Source: Rhizobium sp. NZLR1 (GTDB lineage: Bacteria > Pseudomonadota > Alphaproteobacteria > Rhizobiales > Rhizobiaceae). Taken from it: a DNA stretch of 64,000 nucleotides. Both the position numbers and the translations under genes were made by a program. The notes under the pieces are model-generated. The model ran no database searches. It saw only the letters and a program-made list of their open reading frames with translations, and had not been told where the DNA came from. The stretch covers positions 3,167,501 through 3,231,500 of the forward strand of contig NZ_CP071632.1 in assembly GCF_017357385.1 (NCBI RefSeq). Reading direction: 5' to 3'. This document shows, piece by piece, positions 19,727-32,073 of the stretch. Numbering within the stretch: position 1 is the first letter of the stretch; each line of letters opens with the position of its first letter.

Positions 19727-20971
19727 TCAACCCGCCGCTTCCAGCGCCTCGTCCGGCTCACGGACCCGGACCCGTACGAGAAACACGCCTGAAGCCAGCA
19801 GGATGAACAGGGCGGCGGTCAGATAGGGTGCGCCGGCAAAGGTGACGGGCGCCTCCGGCCGGGTGAAATAGCTGAACAATTGCGTGAAGATCAGCGGCCC
19901 GAGGATGGTGGTGATGCTGCTGAGGCTGGTTAGCGCACCCTGCAGTTCCCCCTGCGCCGAGGGCGGCACCTTGCCGGCGGCGATACTGCGCAGCGGCGGA
20001 TCGGCGACGTTCTCCATGACGGTCGCGACGATGACGACATAGACCACCCAGCCTTCCCAGGCAAAAGCATAGCCGGTGAGTCCGACGGCCGAGAAACAGA
20101 GGCCGAGCAGAGCCGTCTTCCACTCGCCGAGAACCGGCACGATACGCGGCAGAACCAGCCCCATGATGAGCGCCGCGCCGATGCCGTAAATACCGAGCGA
20201 CAGGCCGATCTGTCCCTCGCTCCAGCCGTAGCGATAGGTCGAGACGAACGACCAGACCGAGGGATAGACGGCATGCGCCAGGAAGAACAAGAACATCACG
20301 AGGCTGACCCAGCCGATGCCGGGATAGTGGCGCATCTGTCGCAACGCGCCGAGCGGATTGGCACGTTTCCACTCGAACCGGCGGCGGTTTTTCGCCTCCA
20401 GGGTTTCCGGCAACAGGAAGCAGGCGGCGATGAAATTGACGAGAGACAGCGCAGCCGCGCCGAGGAACGGCACACGCGGGCCGAATTCGCCGAGCACACC
20501 GCCGATGACCGGGCCGATCGTGAAACCGACGCCGAAGGCGATGCCGATCAATCCGAAATTCTTTGCCCGGTTCTCCTCCGTGCTGATGTCGGCGATATAG
20601 GCCGAGCAGGTGGCAAAACTGCCGCCGCTGATGCCGGCAAGCACGCGGCCGACGAACAGCATCCAGAAGCTGGTGGCGATGCCGCAGATGAAATTGTCGA
20701 TCGCAAAAGTCAGCACCGAAAGCAACAGGATCGGCCGGCGGCCGAACCGGTCGGAGAGATTTCCGAGCAGTGGCGCGAACAGGAATTGCATGCCGGCATA
20801 GACGAGCATCAGCCAGCCCCCGTCGATCGCCGCATCGCTGACGCCGCCGCCGGTCAGTTGCTCCAGATAGGCGGGCAGCACCGGCATGATGATGGCAATG
20901 CCGATAATGTCGAGGAAAAGGATGATGAAGACCAGAAAAAGGCCGCGGCGAACGAATTTAGGATCAAGCAT
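19727..20971 (-). CDS. MFS transporter of the TetA (tetracycline/H+ antiporter) type
   Basis: 414 residues, twelve membrane helices. Motif A of drug/H+ antiporters is clear between helices 2 and 3 (GNLSDRFGRRPILL), and the N terminus LVFIILFLDIIGIAIIMPVLP matches the TetA/BcR group. The central loop is basic (EAKNRRRFEWKRANP). Chromosomal TetA-like proteins do not always confer tetracycline resistance, so the drug is not certain. The usual adjacent tetR repressor gene is absent. It is divergent from the aldo/keto reductase gene. Confidence 0.9.
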   Translation of the reverse strand: MLDPKFVRRGLFLVFIILFLDIIGIAIIMPVLPAYLEQLTGGGVSDAAIDGGWLMLVYAGMQFLFAPLLGNLSDRFGRRPILLLSVLTFAIDNFICGIATSFWMLFVGRVLAGISGGSFATCSAYIADISTEENRAKNFGLIGIAFGVGFTIGPVIGGVLGEFGPRVPFLGAAALSLVNFIAACFLLPETLEAKNRRRFEWKRANPLGALRQMRHYPGIGWVSLVMFLFFLAHAVYPSVWSFVSTYRYGWSEGQIGLSLGIYGIGAALIMGLVLPRIVPVLGEWKTALLGLCFSAVGLTGYAFAWEGWVVYVVIVATVMENVADPPLRSIAAGKVPPSAQGELQGALTSLSSITTILGPLIFTQLFSYFTRPEAPVTFAGAPYLTAALFILLASGVFLVRVRVREPDEALEAAG

Positions 20972-21304
20972 GAGGCATCTCTACGGCGGTTGGTCCTGAA
21001 AAGACGATCTCGTCGCCGAGAAAGTGACATAGCTCAGAACATAAACCGAAACAATCCGTGAACATTTCAAAGTTTTTGATAGTGCTGAACGGGCAATTTA
21101 TAATTTGCCTCAACCGCAGAGCGCGGCAACGTGATCATTGCCTCCCTTGCAATCGCGATAACGGCATCCAGATCATTCTAAAAAAGATCGTTCATTGTGC
21201 ATTCCGCCGCACGGCCCGTTCGACGCCATCCGGATTATCGCGCAGGAGCGAAGGCTGTAAAACAGCACCCGACAGCACTGCTCGGCGCTGATGAGGAGAA
21301 GACA
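20972..21304. other. 333-base divergent promoter region (MFS pump / aldo-keto reductase)
   Basis: No gene is seen. Both flanking genes start outward from it, so two promoters are expected. A short AT-rich dyad GGCAA-N8-TTGCC lies at 21092-21109 and could be an operator. I see no match to a known regulator box. Confidence 0.4.
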
Positions 21305-22300
21305 ATGCAGACCTATCGTCTGGGAAAGACCGGACCCGAAGTCTCGGCCATCGGCCTCGGCTGCATGGGCATGTCGGGCATGTACGGCCCCTCCGACAGA
21401 GCAGAAAGCATCGCGACGATCCATGCCGCGCTCGATGCCGGCATCAACCTGCTCGACACCGGCGATTTCTACGGCATGGGCCATAACGAGATGCTGATCG
21501 GCGAAGCACTGAAGGGCCGCAGGCGCGAGGATGCCGTCATCAGTGTCAAGTTCGGGGCCTTGCGCGATCCTGCAGGCGGCTGGAACGGCGTCGACGCCCG
21601 GCCGGTCGCGGTTAAGAACTTCCTCACTTATACACTGCAGCGCCTCGGCGTCGACTATATCGACATCTACCGCCCGGCCCGGCTCGATCCGAACGTGCCG
21701 ATCGAGGACACGGTCGGCGCCATCGCCGATATGGTTAAAGCGGGTTATGTCAGGCACATCGGCCTGTCGGAAGTCGGCGCCGACACCATCCGCTGCGCCG
21801 CCACCGTTGCCCCGATCGTCGACCTGCAGATCGAATATTCGCTGATCTCGCGCGGCATTGAAGAGAAGATCCTGCCGACGACACGCGAACTCGGCATCTC
21901 GATCACCGCCTATGGCGTACTCTCGCGCGGCCTGATCAGCGGCCACTGGCAAAAGGGCCAGGGTGCGACGGCCGGCGATTTCCGTGCCTACAGCCCACGC
22001 TTCCAGGAAGGCAATATCGAGCAGAACCTCGCTTTGGTGGAAAAGCTGCGTGAGATTGCAGAGGTAAAAAGCGTCTCGGTCGCCCAGATCGCCATCGCCT
22101 GGGTCGCCGCCAAGGGCAAGGATATCGTCCCGCTCATCGGCGCCCGCCGCCGCGACCGGCTGACCGAGGCTCTCGGCTCGCGCGCGGTCGACCTATCGAA
22201 AGAAGATTTCGTCGCCATCGAACGCGCCGTGCCGAAGGATGCGGCTGCCGGTAGGCGCTATCCCGAGCATATGCTGCAGCATATGGACAGTGAGAGGTGA
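21305..22300 (+). CDS. Aldo/keto reductase
   Basis: 331 residues, one TIM barrel. ATG 21305 follows GAGGAGAAGACA, a strong ribosome binding site; earlier in-frame codons were rejected. NAD(P)H-dependent carbonyl reductase family: catalytic Asp and Tyr in LLDTGDFYG, Lys in VISVKFG. The segment where most family members have the catalytic His (YQLHR) reads IDIYRPARLDP here, so that His is absent, a feature I associate with a subgroup of bacterial members. The substrate is unknown. Close relatives are often involved in sugar or xenobiotic aldehyde reduction. Confidence 0.93.
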   Translation: MQTYRLGKTGPEVSAIGLGCMGMSGMYGPSDRAESIATIHAALDAGINLLDTGDFYGMGHNEMLIGEALKGRRREDAVISVKFGALRDPAGGWNGVDARPVAVKNFLTYTLQRLGVDYIDIYRPARLDPNVPIEDTVGAIADMVKAGYVRHIGLSEVGADTIRCAATVAPIVDLQIEYSLISRGIEEKILPTTRELGISITAYGVLSRGLISGHWQKGQGATAGDFRAYSPRFQEGNIEQNLALVEKLREIAEVKSVSVAQIAIAWVAAKGKDIVPLIGARRRDRLTEALGSRAVDLSKEDFVAIERAVPKDAAAGRRYPEHMLQHMDSER

Positions 22301-22352
22301 GCGGGTGGAAGGGCAATCACCACTCTTCCAACACAGCGTTATTCCCTCACCC

Positions 22353-23273
22353 TCAAACCGGCCCTGAGAACGTGTCGCAAGCCGACAGCTGGCCGCTGTC
22401 GAAGCCGCGCTTGAACCATCTGACGCGCTGTTGTGATGTGCCGTGGTTGAAACTCTCAGGCACGACATAACCCTGCGACCGTTTCTGCAGGGTATCGTCG
22501 CCGATCTGCTGAGCGGCGTTCAGCGCTTCCTCCAGATCGCCTGACTCCAGCAGGCCTTTCTGCTGGGTATATTTGCCCCAGATGCCGGCGAAGCAATCGG
22601 CCTGCAGCTCGACGCGCACCGACATCTTGTTGGCCTCCTCCTCGCTCATGCGCTGGCGGGCCTGGTTGAACTTCGGCAGGATGCCGAGCAGGTTCTGCAC
22701 GTGATGGCCGACCTCGTGAGCGACGACATAGGCCTCGGCGAAATCGCCCGACGCGCCGAACCGGTCGGAGAGCTCCTGGAAGAAATCCGTGTCGAGATAG
22801 AGCTTATGGTCACCGGGGCAGTAGAACGGCCCGGTTGCAGCCGATGCTGAGCCGCAGGCCGATGCCGTCGAGCCCGAAAACAGCACGAGACGCGGCTCCT
22901 CGTACGTCTGGCCTTGCGCCTGGAAGATGCCCGTCCAGGTATCCTCGGTTTCGGCAAGCACGGTACGCATGAAGGCGGTCATCTCATCATTGGCAGGCGT
23001 GCGTGCTCCTCCAGACTGGCTCTGCTCGTAGCCGGGGCCGCTCGTCGTGCCGCCGTTATCAAGCACCTGCATCAGATCGATGCCCATTGCCTTGAAGATA
23101 AAATAGATGACGACGAGGAAGATGATCGTGCCGATGCTCAGGCCACCGCCGGCACGGCGAACGCCGCCGCCGGAGGGAAAATTGAAGCCACCGCCGCGGC
23201 CAAAACCGCCGCTGCTCGGGTCGCCGCGGCGATCTTCGATATTGTCGGACTGACGCCGGCCTCTCCATTCCAT
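22353..23273 (-). CDS. Neutral zinc metallopeptidase, YpfJ family
   Basis: 306 residues from ATG 23273 (MEWRGRRQSDNIEDRRG), the conserved family start, behind GGGGAGAACGAAG. Order: Gly-rich cytoplasmic head, one membrane helix at about 46-63, then a periplasmic peptidase-like domain with HEVGH at 186-190 and downstream ELQADCFAGIW supplying further metal ligands. The cysteine pairs (CGSASA...YCPGDH, C-terminal SACDTF) may form disulfides. Function of this family is not established. It is convergent with the aldo/keto reductase. Confidence 0.92.
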   Translation of the reverse strand: MEWRGRRQSDNIEDRRGDPSSGGFGRGGGFNFPSGGGVRRAGGGLSIGTIIFLVVIYFIFKAMGIDLMQVLDNGGTTSGPGYEQSQSGGARTPANDEMTAFMRTVLAETEDTWTGIFQAQGQTYEEPRLVLFSGSTASACGSASAATGPFYCPGDHKLYLDTDFFQELSDRFGASGDFAEAYVVAHEVGHHVQNLLGILPKFNQARQRMSEEEANKMSVRVELQADCFAGIWGKYTQQKGLLESGDLEEALNAAQQIGDDTLQKRSQGYVVPESFNHGTSQQRVRWFKRGFDSGQLSACDTFSGPV

Positions 23274-23801
23274 CTTCGTTCTCCCCGGCAATGCCGTGCT
23301 TGCACCTTAAGGAATCTATATATCCGTCGACGGCCGGAATTCCAGCGGCTTCATCGGGCAATCAGACCATGCCTGGGGCAAGATCGTGGACCGCTGCAGC
23401 GCTTCCACCCAAGGGCATTGCACCGAGGTAGTGACCAGCCGCGGGCGAGAACCGAAACGCTCTGAAGCAAGCCGCCGCGACGACGCGGGCGCCGATCTCT
23501 CTGCTTCTGGCCGGATCAGGGTCGTGCCGCTGCATCCAAGCGGATCGGGCTTCACGAAGCCGCGGTCGACCTCGCCCGTCCGGCGCGTCATGGCGAAATC
23601 TGGGTGCTCGTCCTGCCTGAGGGGAAACAGCCTGCCGCGCGGCGTTGGATTCCTGTCGATTCCGCGATTTATGGGGTTCCGTTTGCAAGTACATTTGCCT
23701 ATAAGCCGCTTCTAGCCTGAAAAGACCCTCAATGCGCGACCCGACCCGGTGATCTCCCACCCTGGCCGGCTTTTTGCGCAGCCAGACAATGGATATCGCC
23801 C
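23274..23801. other. 528-base intergenic region upstream of carB
   Basis: No gene is supported. Open frames on both strands (for example minus 23316-23591) have no recognisable domain and no ribosome binding site; one could be a decayed gene. The segment near 23690-23800 should hold the carB promoter. No riboswitch or arginine/pyrimidine operator was recognised. Confidence 0.45.
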
Positions 23802-27290
<3,489 letters not shown>

Positions 27291-27298
27291 GATTAACG

Positions 27299-27444
27299 CA
27301 TGTCGCCCGGAAGTGTGCAGCGGTTCCGGGACAACGACATGCATAAAACAAAGGGCTAAAGCGCGTCGCATGAATCAAATTTGATGCGTCGCGCTTTAGA
27401 GCAATTCCAGCAAAAGAGTGCCGCGGTTTTGCGTCCGGAATTGC
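27299..27444. repeat. Palindromic mosaic repeat, copy B (three modules)
   Basis: Three palindromic modules in a row just after carB: GCATGTCG...CGACATGC (27299-27343), TAAAGCGCGTCGCATGAA...CGCGCTTTA (27357-27398), and GCAATTCC...GGAATTGC (27401-27444). Module 1 shares a 34-base identical stretch, inverted, with the copy at 58593-58692; module 3 matches the copy at 15502. It probably also serves as the carB terminator region. Confidence 0.8.
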
Positions 27445-27507
27445 CTAAGAACAAAGAGACAGCGCCATCGCTCGATGAGCGGTGGCGGCAGCTCAAGCGG
27501 AATCAAT

Positions 27508-28965
27508 TTATTCGGCGGCTGTCATAAGCCGCTGAATTTTCATCATGTCCTCGCGAAATCGCGCGAGCTCCTCCGCCTTCAGCCGCTCGTCGGGGATACG
27601 CAGCAGATAGGATGGATGCACCGTCACGAAGAGCGTGCGTCCTCCATCGATCGCCATTGCTTTCCCCCTGACATCTTGCAGGCGCTGTTTGACATCGGTC
27701 AGCGCCGCGAGCGCCGTTGCCCCCATGGCAACGATGAGCTTCGGCTCGACCAGCCCCATCTCCAGATTGAGCCACCAGCGGCAGTGCTTTACCTCGCCCA
27801 TATTAGGCTTCTGGTGGATACGGCGTTTGCCGCGCGGCTCATATTTGAAATGCTTGACGGCATTGGTAACGTAAAGCGTCGAGCGGTCGATGCCCGCCTC
27901 GGCGATCACCTGGTCGAGGAGCCGGCCGGCCGGACCGACGAAGGGGCGTCCTGCTATATCCTCCTGGTCGCCCGGCTGCTCGCCGACGAACATCACCTCT
28001 GCATCGCGCGGTCCCTCCCCGAAGACGGTCTGCGTCGCCTTGGCATGAAGCGGGCAGCGGGTGCAGACGTCAGCTTCCGCGCGCAACGCTTCCAGCGTGC
28101 CGGCCGGCGCCTCGGGTTCGGCAGGGATATTGCGCGCCGCGTCCTGCAGGCGGTCGTGAAAGGGCAGCGATTGCGTCGCCTCGCGCGCGGCCATGGCCCG
28201 CACCTTGCTCTCCGCCGATGCGATCAGCCCGGGGATGAGGTCGGCCTCCGGCAGGTTCTTCCAATATTTTTTTGGCATTTCCGCTTGCATCGCCTTCAGC
28301 TTCAATCGCGCCGGGTTGAAGATGCTGGCATAGTAGGTGCGCCAGAGTTCATCGGTGGCATCGGTGAGATTGGGCTTCTCGCATGGCGCGTCGCTCATCG
28401 TCAGCCGCTCGCCGTCCCAGGCGGCCGACCCCTTGGGCGTGACGATCAGCCAATCCATGTCAGTGAAACGGCGCTGGAAGAAGGGCGCCGTGCGCCGGAC
28501 GATATGGTGGTCCGGCTCAAACCAGGCGAGGAATTTTCGACGATCTGCCGTTGCGGCACCAACCTCCTTGAAGCGGACGAAAGCGGTCATCTTGTGCGCG
28601 TCACGCCGAACGTTTTTCGCCATCAGCCGGGCCCGCACGACGTCCTCGTCGGAGGCCACTTCCAGCAATTGCCGGTCCAGTTGCAGTCGCCAGAGCAGTC
28701 GGTAAAGCAACGAGAACCGTGCCGGATCGGAATTGCAGAGAACCGTTTCCGCCAGCTCGATGAAGGCTGGCGGCACCGTCATCGGCTTGCGTGTTATCGC
28801 AGGCGTCGGCGGCATGGCGTCGCGTTGAAATGCAAGATCCGGCTCCGCGGCTTTTTCGCGCCAATCGATTTCATCAGGCAATATGCCGGCGGCGGCAAAA
28901 GCGCGCGCGGCATCGCGCCATTCGGCAAGCTCGCCCCGTCCTGCAAGCACGACCCGGCGCATCAC
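27508..28965 (-). CDS. DUF4130 - UdgX fusion (uracil-DNA-binding repair protein)
   Basis: 485 residues in two parts. About 1-270 is the DUF4130 (TIGR03915-type) domain. From about 290 on it is a family 4-like uracil-DNA glycosylase of the UdgX class: iron-sulfur cysteines begin at C301 and C304 (CTRCPLH), motif A GEQPGDQED at 328-336, and the UdgX-specific loop KRRIHQ at 380-385, whose His in mycobacterial UdgX becomes covalently bound to the uracil-derived abasic site. It therefore probably binds uracil in DNA irreversibly. Its start overlaps the stop of the radical SAM gene by four bases (ATGA), so the two are coupled, and the pair is probably SOS-controlled. Confidence 0.93.
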   Translation of the reverse strand: MMRRVVLAGRGELAEWRDAARAFAAAGILPDEIDWREKAAEPDLAFQRDAMPPTPAITRKPMTVPPAFIELAETVLCNSDPARFSLLYRLLWRLQLDRQLLEVASDEDVVRARLMAKNVRRDAHKMTAFVRFKEVGAATADRRKFLAWFEPDHHIVRRTAPFFQRRFTDMDWLIVTPKGSAAWDGERLTMSDAPCEKPNLTDATDELWRTYYASIFNPARLKLKAMQAEMPKKYWKNLPEADLIPGLIASAESKVRAMAAREATQSLPFHDRLQDAARNIPAEPEAPAGTLEALRAEADVCTRCPLHAKATQTVFGEGPRDAEVMFVGEQPGDQEDIAGRPFVGPAGRLLDQVIAEAGIDRSTLYVTNAVKHFKYEPRGKRRIHQKPNMGEVKHCRWWLNLEMGLVEPKLIVAMGATALAALTDVKQRLQDVRGKAMAIDGGRTLFVTVHPSYLLRIPDERLKAEELARFREDMMKIQRLMTAAE

Positions 28966-30206
28966 AGCAACGACAATTGTTCGGGTTTCGGCTCGAACAT
29001 GGCGCGAAGGTCCGGCCGGTCGATCAGCCGGCGCGGCGACCAGCCTTCCGCCGAGATGAAAGATTGGACCTTCTTGATCGACACGCCGAGCCGCGAGAGA
29101 TCGTCGAGCCGCAGGCGACGAAACCGGCGTGCCGAAACGATCGCTTTGACGGTCTTGGTCCCGAGACCCGGCACACGCAGCAACCGCTCGCGCTCGGCCC
29201 TGTTGATATCGACGGGAAAATCGGCGCGGTTGGCGAGCGCCCAGGCAAGTTTGGGGTCGAGGTTAAGATCGAGCATGCCGCCCACCTGGTTGGCGGTGAT
29301 CTCATCGATGCCGAAACCATAGAATCGATAGAGCCAGTCGGCCTGATAGAGCCGGTGTTCGCGCATCAGCGGCGGTTTGATCAGCGGCAGGTTTTTGGAC
29401 GAATCCGGGATCGGGCTGAAGGCGGAATAATAGACACGCTTCAGGCCGTAGCTGCTGTAAAGCCTGCCGCTGGTCGCCAGGATCGTCGCATCGTTCGCTC
29501 CGTCGGCGCCAACGATCATCTGCGTGCTCTGGCCGGCCGGCACGAAACGCTGACGCTTCTTTGTCTGCAGCGTCGGTTCGCCGGCGGCTTCGATCTTCAG
29601 CCTGAGATCGCCCATTGATCGGCGGATATTGGCGGGTTTCTTTTCCGGCGCAAAGCGGCTGATGCCGTTATCCGTCGGCAACTCGATATTGAGCGACAGC
29701 CGGTCGGCATAGAGTCCCGCCTCCTCGATAAGACGCGGCGATGCTTCGGGGATTGATTTCAAATGGATATAGCCGCTAAAATTATGCGTCACACGCAGTT
29801 CGCGGACGATGCGGACCATCTCTTCCATCGTGTAGTCGGACGAACGAATAATGCCCGAGGAAAGAAACAGGCCTTCGATATAGTTGCGGCGGTAGAATTC
29901 CAGCGTCAGCCAGATGACCTCCTCGGGCGTGAAGCGCGCCCGTTCGACATTGCTCGACGAACGATTGACGCAATAGGCGCAGTCGTAGACGCAGAAATTG
30001 GTCAGCAATATTTTGAGAAGCGAAATGCATCGCCCATCCGGGGCATAGGCATGGCAGATGCCGGACCCCTCGGTCGAGCCGAGCCCGCCGCTTGCCGCCG
30101 AATCGCGTTTCACCGTGCCGCTGGACGCGCAGGAAGCATCATATTTCGCTGCGTCGGAAAGGATGGCTAAGCGTTCTGTTAGCGACTTCTTCATTAGAAT
30201 GTTCAC
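28962..30206 (-). CDS. Putative DNA modification/repair radical SAM protein
   Basis: 414 residues from GTG 30206, which has AAGGA seven bases upstream; ATG 30194 is an alternative. The radical SAM cluster motif is C72-x3-C76-x2-C79 (FCVYDCAYC), followed by a TIM-barrel-like core and a C-terminal helix-hairpin-helix (LLRVPGLGTKTVKAIVSARR) that suggests DNA binding. It belongs to the family found next to UdgX/DUF4130 genes (TIGR03916 type). The reaction is unknown; repair of a modified base is a reasonable guess from the context. A LexA box covers its start codon. Overlap with the UdgX gene is four bases. Confidence 0.92.
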   Translation of the reverse strand: MNILMKKSLTERLAILSDAAKYDASCASSGTVKRDSAASGGLGSTEGSGICHAYAPDGRCISLLKILLTNFCVYDCAYCVNRSSSNVERARFTPEEVIWLTLEFYRRNYIEGLFLSSGIIRSSDYTMEEMVRIVRELRVTHNFSGYIHLKSIPEASPRLIEEAGLYADRLSLNIELPTDNGISRFAPEKKPANIRRSMGDLRLKIEAAGEPTLQTKKRQRFVPAGQSTQMIVGADGANDATILATSGRLYSSYGLKRVYYSAFSPIPDSSKNLPLIKPPLMREHRLYQADWLYRFYGFGIDEITANQVGGMLDLNLDPKLAWALANRADFPVDINRAERERLLRVPGLGTKTVKAIVSARRFRRLRLDDLSRLGVSIKKVQSFISAEGWSPRRLIDRPDLRAMFEPKPEQLSLL

Positions 30207-30215
30207 TATATGTTC
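30201..30215 (-). promoter_or_regulatory. LexA (SOS) box, GTTC-N7-GTTC
   Basis: Plus-strand reading GTTCACTATATGTTC is an exact match to the alphaproteobacterial LexA consensus GTTC-N7-GTTC. It overlaps the GTG start (30204-30206) of the radical SAM gene and lies just upstream of the alternative ATG, a position where bound LexA would block transcription. A direct repeat of this exact form should occur about twice in 64 kb by chance counting both strands, but its placement at the head of a DNA-repair operon makes function likely. Confidence 0.82.
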
Positions 30216-30448
30216 CTTAGAACAAAGTCAACCGCGGTGGTCCGATCTTTTGCCGGTTTTTGCGACGGACGACCCGCTGTCGCGGCGGCTCGCATTTCGT
30301 TTATCCGAATTTTCTGGAAATCGGCCTTGGCGATCTGCTATAAGCACTTAACTAGGATTGTGGCACGGTTCCGAAGCTCCCCTTCGGGACCTGTTTTCTT
30401 TTGTGTTTGCGCCTAACTGCGTGGATACAAGGAGTGAAGGACAGAAAA

Positions 30449-30925
30449 ATGGTTGAAAAGGTACCAATGACACCGGGTGGCTTCGTCAAGCTGCAGGAAG
30501 AACTGCGCTGGCGTCAGCAGGAGGAGCGCCCTCGAATCATCGAGGCGATCGCCGAAGCCCGTGCCCATGGCGACCTTTCCGAAAACGCCGAATATCACGC
30601 CGCCAAGGAAGCCCAGAGCCACAATGAAGGCCGCATCAGCGAACTGGAAGACCTGACGGCGCGCGCCGAGGTCATCGACCTGACGAAGATGTCGGGCGAC
30701 AAGATCAAGTTCGGCGCCAAGGTGAAGCTCGTCGACGAGGACACCGAGGAAGAAAAGACCTACCAGATCGTCGGTGACCAGGAAGCCGACGTCAAGGCCG
30801 GCCGCATCTCCATCTCCTCCCCGATCGCCCGTGCGCTGATCGGCAAGGAGGTCGGCGATTCCATCGAGGTCAATGCGCCCGGCGGCGCCAAGGCCTACGA
30901 AATCCTCCAGGTTTCCTGGGGCTGA
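30449..30925 (+). CDS. greA: Transcription elongation factor GreA
   Basis: 158 residues, exact family length, from ATG 30449. N-terminal coiled coil with the acidic tip ([15 protein letters not shown]) that enters the RNA polymerase secondary channel to trigger transcript cleavage, then the FKBP-like C-terminal domain (KVGDSIEV-type: [15 protein letters not shown]). It rescues backtracked polymerase. AAGGAGTGAAGGACAG gives a ribosome binding site. The LPS mannosyltransferase gene follows 27 bases later or at an overlapping alternative start, an arrangement also known in Sinorhizobium. Confidence 0.98.
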   Translation: MVEKVPMTPGGFVKLQEELRWRQQEERPRIIEAIAEARAHGDLSENAEYHAAKEAQSHNEGRISELEDLTARAEVIDLTKMSGDKIKFGAKVKLVDEDTEEEKTYQIVGDQEADVKAGRISISSPIARALIGKEVGDSIEVNAPGGAKAYEILQVSWG

Positions 30926-30952
30926 TTGGCCGCCAGATACGAGACCCCTCCC

Positions 30953-32011
30953 GTGCCGGACATTCGTGACGTCGAGATCATCGCGCCCAATTTCAAGCGC
31001 CGGCTCTCCGGCGTCACCTCGACCATCGTCCAGCTCATCCCCTGCCAGATCCGGCTCGGCATCAGGATCGCAACTCTCGGTCCCGGCCTGCCGGAGGGCC
31101 TGCCGAAACTGAGATGGTCACAGCTCCTCGGCCTCTGGCGCCAGCCGGCGCGCCGGCGCCAGCGCGTCTGGCACGCCCGCCGCAACAACGAGATGGCCGT
31201 CGGCATAATGCTTCGCCATCTCCTGCGCATGCAGCTGAAGCTGCTTTTCACCTCGGCCGCCCAACGCCGCCATACCGCCTATACGAAATGGCTGATCCGC
31301 CGCATGGACGCTGTTATCGCGACCAGCGACCGTTCCGGCTCGTTCCTCGAGGTGCCGCACACGGTCATCCAGCACGGCGTCGACCTTGCCCTGTTCCATC
31401 CGCCGGAAACGACAGACGACGGCATCGCCGCTGCCGGTCTGCCCGGCCGCCATCTCGTCGGCTGCTTCGGCCGCGTGCGCCATCAGAAGGGCACCGATCT
31501 TTTCGTGCAGGCGATGATCGAACTTTTGCCGCAGCATCCCGAGTGGACGGCGGTCGTCTCCGGCCGGGTAACGGCGGAGCACACGGCATTCGCAGACAGG
31601 CTCAAGGCCGATGTCGCCGCCGCCGGGCTTAGCGACCGTATCCTCTTCCTCGGCGAAGTGCCTGATATCAAGGTCTGGTATCGCCGCCTGACGCTTTACG
31701 TCGCCCCCTCCAGAAACGAGGGCTTCGGCCTGACGCCACTCGAAGCCATGGCCTCGCGCACTGCCGTCGTGGCATCGGACGCGGGCGCCTATTCCGAACT
31801 CGTCGTCACGGGCGAGACAGGGGCGGTGATCGCCGCCGGCGATGGCAAGGCGCTGAGTCGGGCCATCGCCCCCTATATCGCAGATCCCGGTCTGGCGATC
31901 GCGCATGGCGAGAATGCACTGCGTCATGTCAGGGCGCACTTCGCGCTGGAGAAGGAAGCGAGTGCGATCGGCGCCGTTTACGACCGGCTTCTTGGCGACA
32001 ATAACCGCTGA
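30953..32011 (+). CDS. lpcC: Lipopolysaccharide core mannosyltransferase (LpcC/LpsB type, GT4)
   Basis: 352 residues from GTG 30953 (VPDIRDVEIIAPNFKRRLSG); a TTG at 30926 would add nine residues. GT-B fold of family GT4: an acceptor-binding N-terminal half and a donor-binding half with CFGRVRHQKGTDLFVQA and the EX7E-like motif EGFGLTPLEAMASRT. In R. leguminosarum and S. meliloti the gene beside greA is LpcC/LpsB, which adds mannose to the inner LPS core at the cytoplasmic face and is needed for normal symbiosis; I assign it by position and sequence pattern. A weak hairpin (32026-32047) follows. It is convergent with dctA. Confidence 0.88.
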   Translation: MPDIRDVEIIAPNFKRRLSGVTSTIVQLIPCQIRLGIRIATLGPGLPEGLPKLRWSQLLGLWRQPARRRQRVWHARRNNEMAVGIMLRHLLRMQLKLLFTSAAQRRHTAYTKWLIRRMDAVIATSDRSGSFLEVPHTVIQHGVDLALFHPPETTDDGIAAAGLPGRHLVGCFGRVRHQKGTDLFVQAMIELLPQHPEWTAVVSGRVTAEHTAFADRLKADVAAAGLSDRILFLGEVPDIKVWYRRLTLYVAPSRNEGFGLTPLEAMASRTAVVASDAGAYSELVVTGETGAVIAAGDGKALSRAIAPYIADPGLAIAHGENALRHVRAHFALEKEASAIGAVYDRLLGDNNR

Positions 32012-32025
32012 TGCAGAAAGAGAAA

Positions 32026-32047
32026 CGGCCCGTCGAATAACGGGCCG
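32026..32047. terminator. Hairpin between lpcC and dctA
   Basis: CGGCCCGT - CGAATA - ACGGGCCG, a perfect 8-bp stem between two convergent genes. There is no clear U-tract on either side, so it may only contribute to termination. Confidence 0.45.
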
Positions 32048-32073
32048 CTCCGTAGATGCGATGAAGTGACTGA

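Noticed and set aside
23316..23591. Minus-strand frame in the carB upstream gap as a possible decayed gene
   Set aside because: No family pattern or ribosome binding site could be seen; a homology search would be needed to revive it.
30361..30380. TGGCACGGTTCCGAAG upstream of greA as a sigma-54 promoter
   Set aside because: The -24 half fits but the -12 half is CGAA instead of TTGC.
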